DNA from: Palaemon carinicauda
Taxonomy: Eukaryota > Arthropoda > Malacostraca > Decapoda > Palaemonidae
Assembly: GCF_036898095.1 (NCBI RefSeq)
Contig: NC_090743.1
Coordinates: 16,829,287-16,893,286 of the forward strand
DNA: 64,000 nt
Direction of reading: 5' to 3'
This document shows, piece by piece, positions 24,222 through 39,200 of the stretch (position 1 is its first letter; every line of letters starts with the position of its first letter). The notes under the pieces are model-generated. The model was not told the DNA's origin. It was given only the letters and a program-made list of their open reading frames with translations, and ran no database searches. Position numbers and translations under genes: made by a program.

Positions 24222-27200
24222 CTGTAAAAGACAAAAACAAAGGAATTAAATAATAGTTACGGAAATTATAAGAGATCCAAATATATTAATTTTTTTAATC
24301 TATTCTTTGTAAATGTAAGAACAGGAAGTACATGAGAAGTTACTATTCAGCCTGCAAAACTAATTACTTTCTTACTCTTCCAGGGCAAGGCAAACTTTCC
24401 AAATGTTATGGCTAAAAGAAATTAAACAGCAGTTAAATAGGAAAACATTGCCAAGAAGAAAATCAGTTCAAGATTTATAGGAGATTTGCAATACAGGTGA
24501 ACATCCTGGATCATACATAAACCTCACAGGTTGAAAGGAAAAGCCTTTTATCTTGTGAATTCTGATAAACATAATTTGTTCCTACATAAATACAAACAAT
24601 CATTCTTTATATAGCTGGAATATGATGGCTAAAACCTCTAAATGAGCTATGAACAACTTGCAGGTAGTTTTACCTGTCAGTAGTGGGAAGGCAACCTCCC
24701 CCCTGGCAGAACTCGCTTTGGTTTTATCCATTGGAGAGTCAGTCAGAGTCAGTGTCGCAGAGTGTCTCTCTCTCTGACTGGAATTTATAAGGCAGACATT
24801 TTTCTATAAAACTTTCTTGCATCATGCCCATTATGCAAACATGTTTTGGGATACTGATGAAGACCTGTGGTACCTTTATAACCTGCAGTGGTGTCACAGT
24901 TATTATAAGGCCTCGTCTTGATTCCTTTCAGTGGGTGAAGTTTGCCTGTAGAAGTATTCGTTGCCTTCCGGGTCTTTCTTAAAGTCTTAGACTGGCCTGC
25001 TGCTTCTTACCTTGGGATGCTTCATTTTGATTCTTCTCATGTGGCTTCTGCTCCAGGAGCCTTTTGACCAAGAATGGTGGCAATAGGAGGCTTTATTTTC
25101 CTTAGAGAAATGTTGACTTCAATTTAAGGTGCCTTTGAGAGCCTTTTTCTTAGTAGAAGACTTGAGAGTTATGCCCATCTCTCGGCATCCTGGGATCTAC
25201 AGCTTATCCTGGCTTGAAGGTGCTCTGTGCAGTACATTACCCATGAAGTGTCTTCAGCGAGTCTGTTCCTGTTCCAACTCCGTCCGGTGATGCTGTAGGA
25301 AAGAAGGTATCACCCTATCTCTTTCTCAAAAGGCTTTAATCAAGGGCAGCAGCACTTTGACTCGATGGCTCATGCTCCTCAGGTTGCAATTCTTCCTCTT
25401 CTAAAGTTATTTACAAACTACTTCTTGCAGGCGGTCTTCGTCACAGCTCTCCTCGCCTTCCACATCTTCCAAATGGACTGCTAGACCTTTGGTCACTGAG
25501 CACAGGGAATGCTCTCCTCCCAACATTTCCAGCTCACCATCAGTATCATCGCTCCTCATGAGCTTTGAATAAGCATTCTTTTGTAAACTCTTCCTTATTA
25601 GCCAACAGATTTCTGAAACCGATATGATACTCTTTGAGGAAGTCTCCTGGTCTTTCCACCTCGGGAAATAGTCACACATATTGCTTTCACCACAGGGCCG
25701 ATGTCTTTGTCCTCGCCTGCTGATAGTTCTACTCTCTCACCCTAAGCAATACTTCCAGCACTTCATCCCTTCCAGCTTGCTGTCAGTATTGTCAGTCTTT
25801 GCGACCTTTGAATCTAACACATCTTGCAAACGGTATATCATTGTGCTCTGTCAACGACTCGCCTTTCCATGGACGCCCTTCGGTGTGCTTTGCATACTAA
25901 TTTTAATGATACCTCCTTTGAGGGAGTCTCGTCCACCCCCTCATCTCGTTCCAATCATGAATGCTCTCCGCCCACTCGCTAGATCCAGAAGGAAAGATGA
26001 CAAATCATCAAGAGCACCTCAAAGCACTCCTTAAGTACATATCTCCGTCACCTGTATGAGGTGATATAGCATTGAGAGGAAGGATTTCTAAGAGTTCTTC
26101 TTCCCCAAGTGGGAGAAGCCCAAAGTTTCCAAGGTGAATCTCAGTACAAAACAGAAGATGAATAAGTAAGGTTCATGTAACGTTCCTAGAGAAGTGACCG
26201 GAATGCATATTCACACCTCTCTCCTCGAGAGACTACTTTGACAGACAACTACTGTACAGGTTGTCACCTATAGACTTTGTTAAGATCTAATCTTCCAGCA
26301 GCATTAACAAGCTCCATCAGTGCTAAGGTTCCACTTCTTCAAAAGCTTGTGGGTCTTTCACGTTTTTCAGCGGGTTTTTTTCCCAAACAAGAGAACTATG
26401 CTTTTCTGCCTTTTTGCCACCTCAGAAGGGTCCTAAACAGTATGATTGGATATAACTATGACACTCTTAGCAGTCAATGTTTAGTAGTAGTGAACTCTCC
26501 ACGTTTGGCGACTTTGGTGCTAAGAGTGTCATAGATATATTTGGAGATGATCATACTGTTCAGGACCCTTCTGAGGTGGCAAAAAGGCAGAAAAGCATAG
26601 TTCTCTTGTTTGGGAAAAAAACCCGCTGAAAAACGTGAAAGACCCACAAGCTTTTGAAGAAGTAGAACCTTAGCACTGATGGAGCTTGTTAATGCTGCTG
26701 GAAGATTAGATCTTATCAAAGTCTATAGGTGACAACCTGTACAGTAGTTGTCTGTCAAAGTAGTCTCTCGAGGAGAGAGGTGTGAATATGCATTCCGGTC
26801 ACTTCTCTAGGAACGTTACATGAACCTTACTTATTCATCTTCTGTTTTGTACCGAGATTCACATTGGAAACTTCAGGCTACTCCCACTTGGGGAAGAAGA
26901 AATCTTAGAAATCCTTCCTCTCAATGCTATATCACCTCGTACAGGTGACGGAGATATGTACTTAGGGAGTGCTTTGAGGTGCTCTTGATGATTTGTCATC
27001 TTTCCTTCTGGATCTAGCGAGTGGGCGGAGAGCATTCATGATTGGAACGAGATTACTTAAACTGAGGGGGTGGACGAGACTCCCTCAAAGGAGGTATCAT
27101 TAGTGGATTAGTATGAAAAGCACACCGAAGGGCGTCCATGGAAAGGCGAGTCGTTGACAGAGCACAATGATATACCGTTTGCAAGATGTGTTAGATTCAA

Positions 27201-30200
27201 AGGTCGCAAGGACTGACAATACTGACTGCAAGCTGGAAGGTATGAAGTGCTGGAAGTATTGCTTAGGGTGAGAGAGTAGAACTATCAGCAGGCGAGGACA
27301 AAGACATCGGCCCTGTGGTGAAAGCAAGATGTGTGACTATTTCCCGAGGTGGAAAGACCAGGAGACTTCCTCAAAGAGCATCATATCGGTTTCAGAGATC
27401 TGTTGGCTAATAAGGAAGAGATTACAAAAGAAAGCGTATTCAAAGCTCATGAGGAGCGATGATACTGATGGTGAGCTGGAAATGTTGGGAGGAGAGCATT
27501 CCCTGTGCTCAGTGAAAAAGGTCTAGCAGTCCATCTGGAAGATGTGGAAGGCGAGGGGAGCTGTGACGAAGACCGCCTGCAAGAAGTAGTTTGTAAATAA
27601 CTTTAGAAGAGGAAGAATTGCAACCTGAGGAGCATGAGCCATTGAGTCAAAGTGCTGCTGCCCTTGATTAAAGCCTTTTGAGAAAGAGGTAAATAGGGTG
27701 ATACCTTCTTTCCTACAGCATCACCGGACGGAGTTGGAACAGGAACAGACTCGCTGAAGACACTTCATGGGTAATGTACTGCACAGAGCACCTTCAAGCC
27801 AGGATAAGCTGAAAATCCCAGGATGCCATTGTAAGCGCCAACTGCAACAGCTCTTCATTGGCACATTTCCTGCATGTAGTGATTCGCAAGTCCTTGACCA
27901 CATGTTTGTTTGAGAACTTGCAATAGCAGCTCAGCAGACAACTTCAGTTCAATCCCCGAGATTACGAGTAGCCCTTTTCTGGAATAACTCTGGTTTGAGA
28001 AATACAAATTTCTTCAAAAGTTTTGAGATTGCACGAGAACACACCCGATTTGGCTAGGAAATGTGGCCTAAATTACTTGGGATCTCCACCACTTTTGTAC
28101 TTTCATCAAGGGGCATAGCTGAGAAATGTCATACCTTGCAATGAATGCAGGACTTTACTTATTCTTTGTAAATAACAACTGCAGAGTAAGAAAGTCAAGA
28201 TACCCTTCGGCTTCGTTGTGCATGAGGAAACTTTAGTTCCTTCATCGGCTTCGTTGTGCATGAGGAAACTTTAGTTCCTTCATACCAACTACCAGCTCTC
28301 TACCCAACAGTCCTTCTTCAGTTTTTTCTAAGGCCAAGTGCTCTGGATGAATTCTTTTGATAGTAGGAGACTAATTTGTGGTCAGAGCTGACTTCAGGAA
28401 AGGTAGAAGTCTCTTCTTCCCCCAAGTGAAAGTAATGCCTCTACCCTTTTCTCAATGCTGAGGAGGTACACGAGTAGGTACCTGACATGACATACATCAA
28501 GGAATCACTTAGCAGCTATTGGAGAAGATCCCTCGTCTTTCCCCAGAGTATTGCTTTGGCCAACATGGAAAGTCACAGACTAAGGATTGGCGAGGGTGAG
28601 AACCTATTTCATCAACACCTTCCGCCGTTGAAAAGGCTGCAAAGAAATTGCAGAAACTCCCACCAGTGAAGACTGTAGTCTCCCACAACTTTATCCAACA
28701 TCTCACATACCTATGGTAAACAATGTCCACCAAACCAGCCCCTGGGAAGGTGAATACAGTACTATGGGGACAAGCACATACTGTACATTATCAGGATCTA
28801 AAGCATCACCCTCATCCGCCACACCTTTTTCAGACAGTTCCTGGGAGAAGTCACAACCAGTTAAGACGACAGCTTAAAAAGAGCACTGCAGTGGAGCATA
28901 TTACCAACAAGTTCTTTCATTACTTCACCAGCATGAAGATATTCGCCATGGTCAGCTAGATAGCTCACCAAACATAGTACTATACCTTCAAGTGAGTACT
29001 GTTAAATTTGTTTTCTAACAAAACTGGAAATAAAATTTAAATAAACTACTGTATTTAAATGTACCTTACACCAAAATCAATTCACCACTCATTCTAGACT
29101 CTAACCAGACTATCAGAAAGGAGAGCAGAGATGACTTAACAAAGCTATCCTAAAGGTTACTTATCCAAAATCCTGTTTATATATATCAACATAAGTGTGC
29201 CAGAGTTCCTTTACCCCTTTAAAGGTCTGCAACTAACTAGATCCATTAGTTAAAATTATCTACATATGCCCTATAAAATATGTAAAAATAGGTTTGTATT
29301 TACATATGAACAAGAAATTTGGACACCTGAAAAGCATCAGGGTGTTACCATTGAAAAACAGGTGGAATTCTTATTACAAACCAAAACATGATAAAAGTTT
29401 TAAATTTAAATAAGTACAGTATTAATTATTGATATATAAACATGGGAAGCCCAAATCCATGCAAAAGCTATAAAATATTTCAATGCAAATTTATATGTTA
29501 ATTAAAAAATAAAGAATCTTAGCAAACACACACTTTTTAAGTTCAGAACAAATATACAGTTATTTTTAGTACACACAATTTTACACTATTAGAAATTCTT
29601 CAAAAGATGTTAAGAATCTACAGGTATAGACAAATTTTGTCATGGTAAAGTGTTACTGTTAATATTTTTGTAACAAAAATAGAATTAGAAATTAATGTGC
29701 TATACTGTTTCAATACAATACAGTAACTATAAACTGTACTATCAGCAGATACAATTACCAATAAGCTTGCAACCACGAAACATAGGATTTAAAAATCATG
29801 TTGAACTACTGAAAACATTATTTGGACTTAAAACTGCTAATCTACTCTCAGAATATTACTTGCTTACTGGTGTGAATACAGTGTACTGAACTTTTGGAGT
29901 TACAACTTGACATCTGCAATTTACAAACTTATTAGATAACATTTCCCTTAAAAAAAAAAACCCTTCTGAAAATGTTTAAACAGAATTAATTATCATAATC
30001 AGGTTACATAACCTGCAAATGCATGAAATCTCACAATTTTTTCTAATGCTGGGTGAGGGTGTTCAGGAGGCACAACAAAATACAATTGATAAAACACTTT
30101 TTGCAGGGATACAAAATGCAATGGTCAGCCAGTTTGGGAAAAGAAAGAAAAAAAAAAAAAAAAAAATGCAGATGGACCAAAAAAGATGACCAAGAATTTT

Positions 30201-33200
30201 TTCACCATTGACATCCGACTAATTACCATTTCTGCATAACATACTGTATACAACAAAATCTCCAATAAATACCACATTCATGATGTATAACTAAATCAAA
30301 TTCTCAAATAATTTGCTCATAATTTAGCCCAGTAAAAGAAGTCATTAATACCAAGCAAAACTGTTGATGAAGGTAAATTAACAACCCGCTAATGTGCAAC
30401 AAGCTTTAAAAATTTGAAGAAACACTACAATATAAAAGAAAAAAATCAGCACTAAATCACACCATAACCATATACAGTAAGTACAGTAGTAATACCTCCG
30501 AAATCAAAAGCCCCAGAAATCATTCAATAATTTTTAGCTCTCGTGATCAAACAAAAATTTGAAGGTCAAATAACTTGAAAGTTTAGAACTTAATTTTTTC
30601 CATATTCATATTCTTGTTCTAATAGTTGTAACTTCTTTGGTTTGGTTTTTATTTAATTTATTTTACCATTGTAATCTTTGTGGGATGGGGAGTCATTTAA
30701 TACTACCTGTATTTCCATTGATTCTTAAGGAGAATATAGTTTAGACTTGAAGAATTTAGCGTTCGAACACTGTTTGGGAACAAATTAAGTTTGATCTCGG
30801 AGGCACCACTGCATACATGTATTTGATAAACCCCTTCTGTAGTACCATGAAGGAAAGGTTGAGAAATAGAATATAAGTATGAAAATAGTAACCTGGAATG
30901 GATATAGTAGAAGGCTAAAAAATGAGAGCAACTAGGGGACCAAAAGGACACAGTACTGCAAAAGCCTTTCCGGAATGTCTACAATGAAGAGAGAAATTCT
31001 GAAAATGCAATCTATCAAGTTATCATGGGTTCAATCTTCCCTTATAGCAAAGATATGTCAAAATTCCTCCATTAAATATTGCATCCAAAGCCCATGACAA
31101 AAAAAATCCCCCACTAAATTAAATTAAATATGCCATTTCATTACCTGACATTAAGAAAGCAAAGGTTTTCATAACTGCTGCAGCAAAATAACTGGTTTGC
31201 AACAAACCAATGAACCACCAGATACAGTACTGTAGCAAGTCAAAATATACACCAAACACCTGCAAATCTCTATGACTTCATCACCATTCACTGCTAAAAA
31301 GGGTATGAAAAAATAATAATGCTTGGTATAAATAAGAAACCACACATCAGTTTGCAATCCAAAGGACACATCCAACACGGCTGTTTAGGTAGATATGGAA
31401 GTTAAAGGTTGGCAAGGAATTGTGATGGGTAAAATCAAGGAGAAAAGCAACACCACCATATTTAACCTACTACAAGGAAGAAGCTGAAGATGCTGGTTTT
31501 TCTGAAGAAATAAATTCATGCATTATGAACTGGTATTGTAAAGACCATTGCTTAACTGCTATCAATAATGCCTGGGATTAAAACCTGGATATAGTCAAGA
31601 AATTCTTATTAAAATAATCAGAGAATGAGGTATTTCAAGACTATACTCTAAAAGCAAATGGGTATTTTAAAAAACAATCCACGGTCGTACAATGCACTGG
31701 ATTGTTCGGTGCTGTACTTTATTTCCTCGATAGATAATAGTAACCTCCTTTACAAGAGCAGTTAAATTAAACTATACTTTAAATTACCAATTTAATTTAA
31801 AAGTTTCTTCATCTAAATTTACGTTTACAGGTATATATAAAAAAAAATCAAGATATTTTGTTCCATCAGTAACGAAGTCTGAAACATCAAATGTTACTCA
31901 ACCAGAAAAATTCAAAAGTAAAAAATTCTATTAGAAATTACATAAACATTAAAAATAGTCCAATAATCTCAAAGGTAAAAAAAAAAAAAATATTAAAGTT
32001 TCCTCTATACCACTGAAATTAATCATTAATATTTAACTCTAGCATTTTGGTTAAATGCTTACCAAGCTTTGATGGCCTGGTTAAACAACCAACAAAATCT
32101 TATGGCAAATATTTTTTCAAATGGGAAAAATGCCTTTCAACATTTAAAAATAAGAAAAAAAAAAACTAGGAAAATGCAACCAACAAATTCAAAGATGGAT
32201 CTAAGTAAACAAAAACAAATGAATTCAGAGGAAATTTGAATCGTCTAGCAGCCATTAGTCACTGGATCAACAATTGGATAACCAAATGGTGTAAAAGGTC
32301 CAAAGATTCCTCTTTGTGATGCCATACAGTATCAAATTTTCATCCTATGAATCTACAGTACTGATGTTACAGTATTTATTCAGTTTAATATTTCCATGTG
32401 TTAAACTTTTCTTACCAATAGAGGGTTGGGCATGAATGTAAAGAGAGTTCTATATGAGAAAGTGATTGTACCAACTGTGATGTATGGATCGGAGTTGTGG
32501 GGAATGAAAGTGATGGAGAGAAAGAAATTGAATGTGTTTGAGATGAAGTGTCTAAGGAGTATGGCTGGTGTATCTCGAGTAGATAGGGTTAGGAACGAAG
32601 TGGTGAGGGTGAGAACGGGTGTAAGAAATGAGTTAGCGGCTAGAGGGGATATGAATGTGTTGAGGTGGTTTGGCCATGTTGAGAGAATGGAAAATGGCTG
32701 TCTGCTAAAGGTGATGAATGCAAGAGTTGATGGGAGAAGTACAAGAGGAAGGCAAAGGTTTGGGTGGATGGATGGTGTGAAGAAAGCTCTGGGTGATAGG
32801 AGGATAGATGTGAGAGAGGCAAGAGAGCGTGCTAGAAATAGGAATGAATGGCGAGCTATTGTGACGCAGTTCCAGTAGGCCCTGCTGCTCCCTCCGATGC
32901 CTTAGATGACCACGGAGGTAGCAGCAGTATGGGATTCAGCATTATGAAGCTTCATCTGTGGTGGATAACGGGGGAGGGTGGGCTGTGGCACCCCAGCAGT
33001 ACCAACTGAACTCGGTTGAGTCCCTTGTTAGGCTGGGAGGAACGTAGAGAGTAGAGGTTCCCTTTTTTGTTTTTGTTTCATTTGTTGATGTCGGCTACCC
33101 CCCAAAATTGGGGGAAGTGCCTTGGTATATGTATGTATGTACAAGCCTTAGTTTCAATACAATTGATAGAGAGTTTCAAGCAAATCTAATATACTGTTTC

Positions 33201-36200
33201 CCTTCTCCTGTTCATAAACCACAAGTATATATAAGAACTTTGAAATATAAATGGCTGCAAAAATGCTATTAGGAGTAATTCCTGGAGGCACCAAAATCTG
33301 ACATGTAGATTAATGTACAACTCATTCTTACAACTCCCCACATCCAAACTACAGTACTCTCGACACTACCACAAACTAAGGTAGTTTTAAGAGAGGGATC
33401 CAACCTAAAATATAAGTGAGGTTTTAACACTGACCCAAACCCTTACGTACAGTAATCCAAAAATTACTAGTACAGTAATATTGTGCAAATCTAACAGGAA
33501 GAATTAATGAAAACATATCCTAATCATACTAGTAAATTAACTAAAGACACCTATAAATAAATCTCTGAAGAACCGTATACGAATTACCAATTTTTGGCAC
33601 TTAAATCATTTGAGATTTAGCCAATACAGTACAGTATATACATAAAGCACCTTGTACAGTATACAGTAAAACTGGCGATACCTAATTTAGTGATTTTCGT
33701 TCGACAGTTGCTAACTGGCAACTCTCACATTCATATTTCTAATGAGACTAGGTTCCCTGGATGAAGCATTTTGAAACTTTGCTCAAAAAAAGATGAAGTT
33801 CATTAAGCATGATTTTGGAGAATTCATGCTACATTTTTTATCCAAATATCAGCTAGATCATTATGAAAAAATTAACCCAATAATCTTTATGATAAAATTG
33901 GAAAAAAAAAAAAAATTAGTGACTTTAGTCACCATGCTATGTATTTAACCGGACATCAACTGGCAGTCTCATGGTAGTACTCTAACAAGCAAGTTATCTG
34001 TCAATATGGCTAGAGCTACCCAACAGCTACCGGATAACTGCAACTCTAGTTAAGCTTATTTCAGCAGATTCTCTATAAAAAAAAAAAATATAACCGATCG
34101 TCTTAACATTGACGAAACAACTTTTTATAGATGGCTAAACGATGCAATAAAGAAGAAAAATTGAAAATCCATCCTCTGGGAGGTGAGAGACTACACTGCT
34201 GTACAACAGAAGAGAGTTATAAAGCCAATAGCATAAGCCTAGACTCCAGAGCCATCCTATCATCATCATTATTACTATATTATTATTGTAATTTAAGATA
34301 GGTTGTTATTGTCTTTCTGTAGAATCTGCACATAACATGTGTGGCTGAGTAGGTATGACCTGATTATAGTCTTTCTTTCGTAAGTAAAAGTAAGATAATA
34401 GAAAGGTAGAATTAATTGTATTTCTAATAGCGAAGAAAACTCCCATCTTGCTTATTTTGTTTATTTATTTACAGTATAATTTTTCCTTAAACGAAGAAAC
34501 CAATTGGGAGACTAGAATTATATAAGCAGCATTGACTATAGTCTAAACTATGAATTGTAGTAATTTATTGCAAGTTTTGAAATCACGATCCGAACGAACG
34601 TTTGTTTTATACACAAATCGACGCAAGCATAAAATAAGTAACAACTTTGAAATCTTATCCCAAATGCATAAATTGTTATCATTAGACTATAGGACTCTGC
34701 TTAAACTGTTCTCCATCTAGATGCCCTCTTTCCCACTTTAGAATCCTTCAATCCAGACAGACAGCTCAAAGACTAGTCTCAGTATCTCGCGGAGTTACGT
34801 TGACAAAGAGATTCGTGCTACGTTAACATTCAATTGTCTTTCTGAAATATCATTTTAGCATGAAGTGTTTTTTAACAATAACTTATTCAATGATAAAATT
34901 ATCCCTATCAAGTGACCAAGTTGTCTCATACATACACATGTTTACAAAGTGAAATATAAGAATTAATACTAAGTGGCAACTTGAGAAAAACGCTTTTACA
35001 AAGCAAAAATAAAATAAAGTATCACCAGTATTGATGCATACTGTACAGTACAGGGTATATCAAATAGAATATGTAAATAATTGGAAGCCATAGCTAGCAA
35101 TCACTGCTTTAGCCACTGAACAAGAATACCTTCCTTTTATGAACAACAATACAGTAAGTGTACTGTACTTTCCTCCATGTACCATACAATACAATAATAC
35201 TGTACATTAAATTACTTACTGATTGGCTTTCCATCCTGCCACTTAGTAATTTTGATCTGGGTACCATCACGCTTCAATGCCTCTGTCTTCAGAGGCTCTT
35301 TTAAAGCCTGGCGAAGAGCTCTGGCAGCAATCGTGGAATACTGGATGTAGCTGGAATATAAAAGATATGCATTAGTATACATTACATTCATTTTACGGCA
35401 ATATCACATACTTGAAGCACTTTGTATTTTTCCTGAATATACAAACCGGACTCGTTTAATAGGAGTATACTTTCATAGAAGCTGGCTATAGATGTTAAAA
35501 TTTATAACAAGGTGGTGGTAGTTACTGCAGGGTGGCAGGTAGGCCCTGTCCAAACAGGCCTTGGAGAAGCCGCTTTAACCTTAACCTAGGACTTATGGGA
35601 AGGTTGAGGTGGGAAGTGTAACTTTAAGGAATTACTTTAAAACTTATAATCTGTTTCTACACTAATATACTTTCATCCTCTAACATAGGAAACTTACTAC
35701 CCTGTGGAGGAACAAAGTGTTGACTCTTGTCAACCTCGGAAAAACTGGACATGAATAAGAGGTAGGTGTTAGAATAGGACACAAATAAGAAATAATAAAA
35801 GGTCAAGGAAGAACCTTTGTGTCTGGAAGATATATTGTTTGAATGTATGGTCAACTATGAGAAAGGGGTTTACATAAATCTGCCCATCCTCCCCCTCGTC
35901 TGGGGAGATGGGGGCAATACTTCTACAAACTTTTTGTTAATAAATTGCAGCTTACCTGCAAATAGCATCCAGTCCAGAAAATAAAGAAATGACTGCTGCA
36001 CACATAAAACGATAGGAAGAAGAGGTAAAAAGGTCTAATCAATCTTACATCACATTCTAGACTTGCATAGCGACCTATATCTAGGACAATAAGCTTCTCG
36101 TCACATAAAGGAGCAAAAGGTTTCCTACGCTATCTGTTGAGTAACAACAACCAAGCCTAAGATAAAAGGTATCCAAGGACCTATACGTATACTCCAGTAC

Positions 36201-39200
36201 TTTATGTAATGGGATACAAGGTAGTCTGTTGTTACCAGACTCCTGCCTTCCAGAACTAAGCTACAGACAAGTACCTCCAAAGGGCTAGACTAGATCCAAT
36301 ATGTCTTACTTGGTGTACTTGAACCGGAGATGGTCCTTCAGACTCCTCACTGGCAGTCAAATAAAAGTATGATTGTCCCACGAAGACAGAAAGATGTAGG
36401 AAGAGTTGTATTGTCCTCCCAGGACAGGAAGGAAGTCATCCTAGTCCCTATTACAATACAGTAGTTGCTTCTTGTAGGGAAGAGCAGAAGGCGGCCTTGA
36501 AATCATGGACAGCTTGGTTTAGGTCCTGGCCAAAAACACCTGAACAAAGGCGATGGAGACCTCCTTTAACATGCTACATGACTTGTGACAAAGGATAAAG
36601 GCATGCAGTTTCCTACTTGCTCCACTGGGCCTGAATTAGTAGAGGACAGACAAAAAGCCATATCAGCCACGCTCGAGATACGTAACATGCAGCTCGAGTT
36701 CCCTAGGCGCACAAGAATGTCCCGCTCCACTCACAAGTCTTGTAGATTCTTTCGAAGAGTCCAGCCCTAAGCCCTAGTTGGAAACTTGGATCAAGAGGCA
36801 AGTGGTATCCTCCCCACAAAGATTGAGGAGCTTCCTCAACAAATAAAGACAAAAAAGGGTTGACAGTATATAATTGGGTCAGCAGCTGCTTCAGAGTGAT
36901 CAGGGTCACATTGAGCCATGGTGCAGTATAGTCAAACGACTATTGAGATATCAGTGAAATGGTAAAATGGGCAGACAGGCATTGGTGTATAGATTTTTCA
37001 GAGATGTTGGAAGATATCCCACGAATGCTACAGACAACCTGGGGCTAAAAGAAGACTGGAAGATTCTTGTTCAACTAAATAGCTAGTAAGTCCAGCAATA
37101 GTAAAAAATAACAAAAAGAAGCCTTTCCATCATGCAGTGATATAGGAATCACATAATCCATGTCATCAATGTATGGTTGCCCAAAAAGTCCTCTGGCCAG
37201 GATGCATCTTGCAAACAAGTCCTCCCAAGTTGATGATCTACCAAGATTACAGTTTCATGTTAAGGAACAAGCTACTTTGTTAAGGTACAGCATGAATGGA
37301 AGTGTTGTCATTCCTCAACACTACAGTGCTTTACATACTCGAGAAGAATAAACTAAACGTCAAAATCGATTAACTCTTCTGCAAAGTGACACCGTGATTC
37401 TCTTTCTATCGTAACGATAGAGAGCAAACTGCGTAGCATAAATAAACTTAACGCTAGTTCATCTTTGAAAATAGAATGAAGACTATTCAAAGAATAAATT
37501 TAAAAGACAAAAAATCACTTAAAATATTTTCTAAAAATATTAATCCCATCAATCTATAAAAATATAAAATATAAAAGTTGAATGGGCTCAACGTTGCTTA
37601 ACTTCGTTTTCAAAGTCAGTACCGCCTACAAAGGAAAGGCATAGGTCGCTTATAAAAAAATATAAAATTACAAAAAACTAAAATCCTTTAACACACTTCC
37701 GTACACTGAAGGAAAGGTCGGCCATCTCCTCTCTCTCTATGGAAAATCCAGAGATTAAAAAAAAAAAAGGGGTATAAATTTTTCTCTCCTTTCAAAAAAG
37801 AGTTCTATTGAAGATCTTATTGTTTGAGAATAATCCAACACAGCGAAAGCCATAAAACCATGAAAAAAGTACTTCACCAATTAGTTGAAAAATTATATTT
37901 TCAATTTAAAATAAATTTTTTAATATACTTACCCGGTGAATATATATATAGTATAGCTTACGCCTCCGACGGTCGACAGATTCCAAAAACTCGCGAGCGA
38001 TCGCCATGAAGGCTGCCGGGTGTGCCCACCAGCGCCGACTATCGGCCAGATACCGCATATACTTCTCCATAAGTTCAGTTCTTCTCAGTCCGTAGGGTCT
38101 CTATCGGGGAGGAAGGGAGGGCCTTTAATTACATATTTTCACCGGGTAAGTACTGTATATTCAAAAATTTTTAAATATTAAACTTAGCCGGTGAATATAT
38201 ATATAGCTGATTCACACCCATGGTGGTGGGTAGAGACCAGTATTAAAACAATAAAGGCGTGTATGCTCAAGAGTTTTTGACAAATAAGTATAGGTACCTG
38301 ATAAGGAAGCCGACTCTGATGAATACTCTGACTCATTAGTCCGCTATCCTTATGAAGCCCAGCAATCCTCTCAGGATGCTGAAAGTCTTCTAGGAGCTGT
38401 TATAATCAGGGTGAACACCCCTACAACAGGACCTCATCAATACCCTTAATCTGGGCGCTCTCAAGAAACAATATTTTGACCACCCGCAAAATCAAAAGAT
38501 TGCGTAAGATTTCTCAGTCTCCCATACAACCCAAAACAAGATTAAAAATTTTAAGAGAAGATTAAAAGGATATTGGGATTAAGGGAATGTAGTGGTAGAA
38601 CCTTCACCCACTACTGCACTCGTTGCTACGAATGGTCCCAACGTGTGGCAGTCCTCATAAAGAGTCTGGACATCTTTCAAGTAATATGAAGCAAACACCG
38701 ACTTGCTTCTCCAAAAGGTCGCGTCCATAATACTTCTAAGGGATCTATTTTGTTTAAATGCTACTGAAGTTGCTACCGCTCTAACTTCATGAGCCTTAAC
38801 TTTAAGCAAATTACAATCCTTCTCACTTAAATGAGTGTGTGCCTCTCTAATCAATAGTCTAATAAAATAAGACAACGCATTCTTCGACATAGGCAAAGAG
38901 GGCTTTTTAACGGAGCACCATGAAGCCTCTGTAAAACCTCGCAGCGGTTTAGTTCTAGATAAATAAAATTTAAGAGCTCTAATGGGGCACAGCACTCTTT
39001 CAACTTCATTCCCAACAATCTCAGATAGACTGGGAAGTTCAAACGATGTAGGCCATGGACGAGACGGAAGTTCATTTTTGGCCAAAAAACCAAGCTGAAG
39101 AGAGCATACTGCTTTACTAGCGGAGAAGCCGATATTCTTGCTAAAAGCATGTACCTCACTAACCCTTTTCGCAGAAGCCAAGCTCACCAAGAAAAGTGTC

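Larger units (their letters stand above)
24222..35219 (-). other. Intron 2 of ATP5F1E (11.0 kb)
   Basis: Bounded by gtaagt at 35,219 and cttttacag at 24,222. It holds the 2.64-kb palindrome and, antisense to the gene, an RTE-like RT 3' fragment. The rest (27.8-32.4 and 33.1-35.2 kb) is AT-rich and rich in TACAGTA/TACTGTA words, with no gene recognised. Confidence 0.75.

Noticed and set aside
25407..26034. Mirror ORFs in the palindrome (MCDYFPRWKD..., MLSPQGRCLC...) as genes
   Set aside because: They recur because the arms are inverted copies, are shortened by stops on one arm, and show no recognisable domain.
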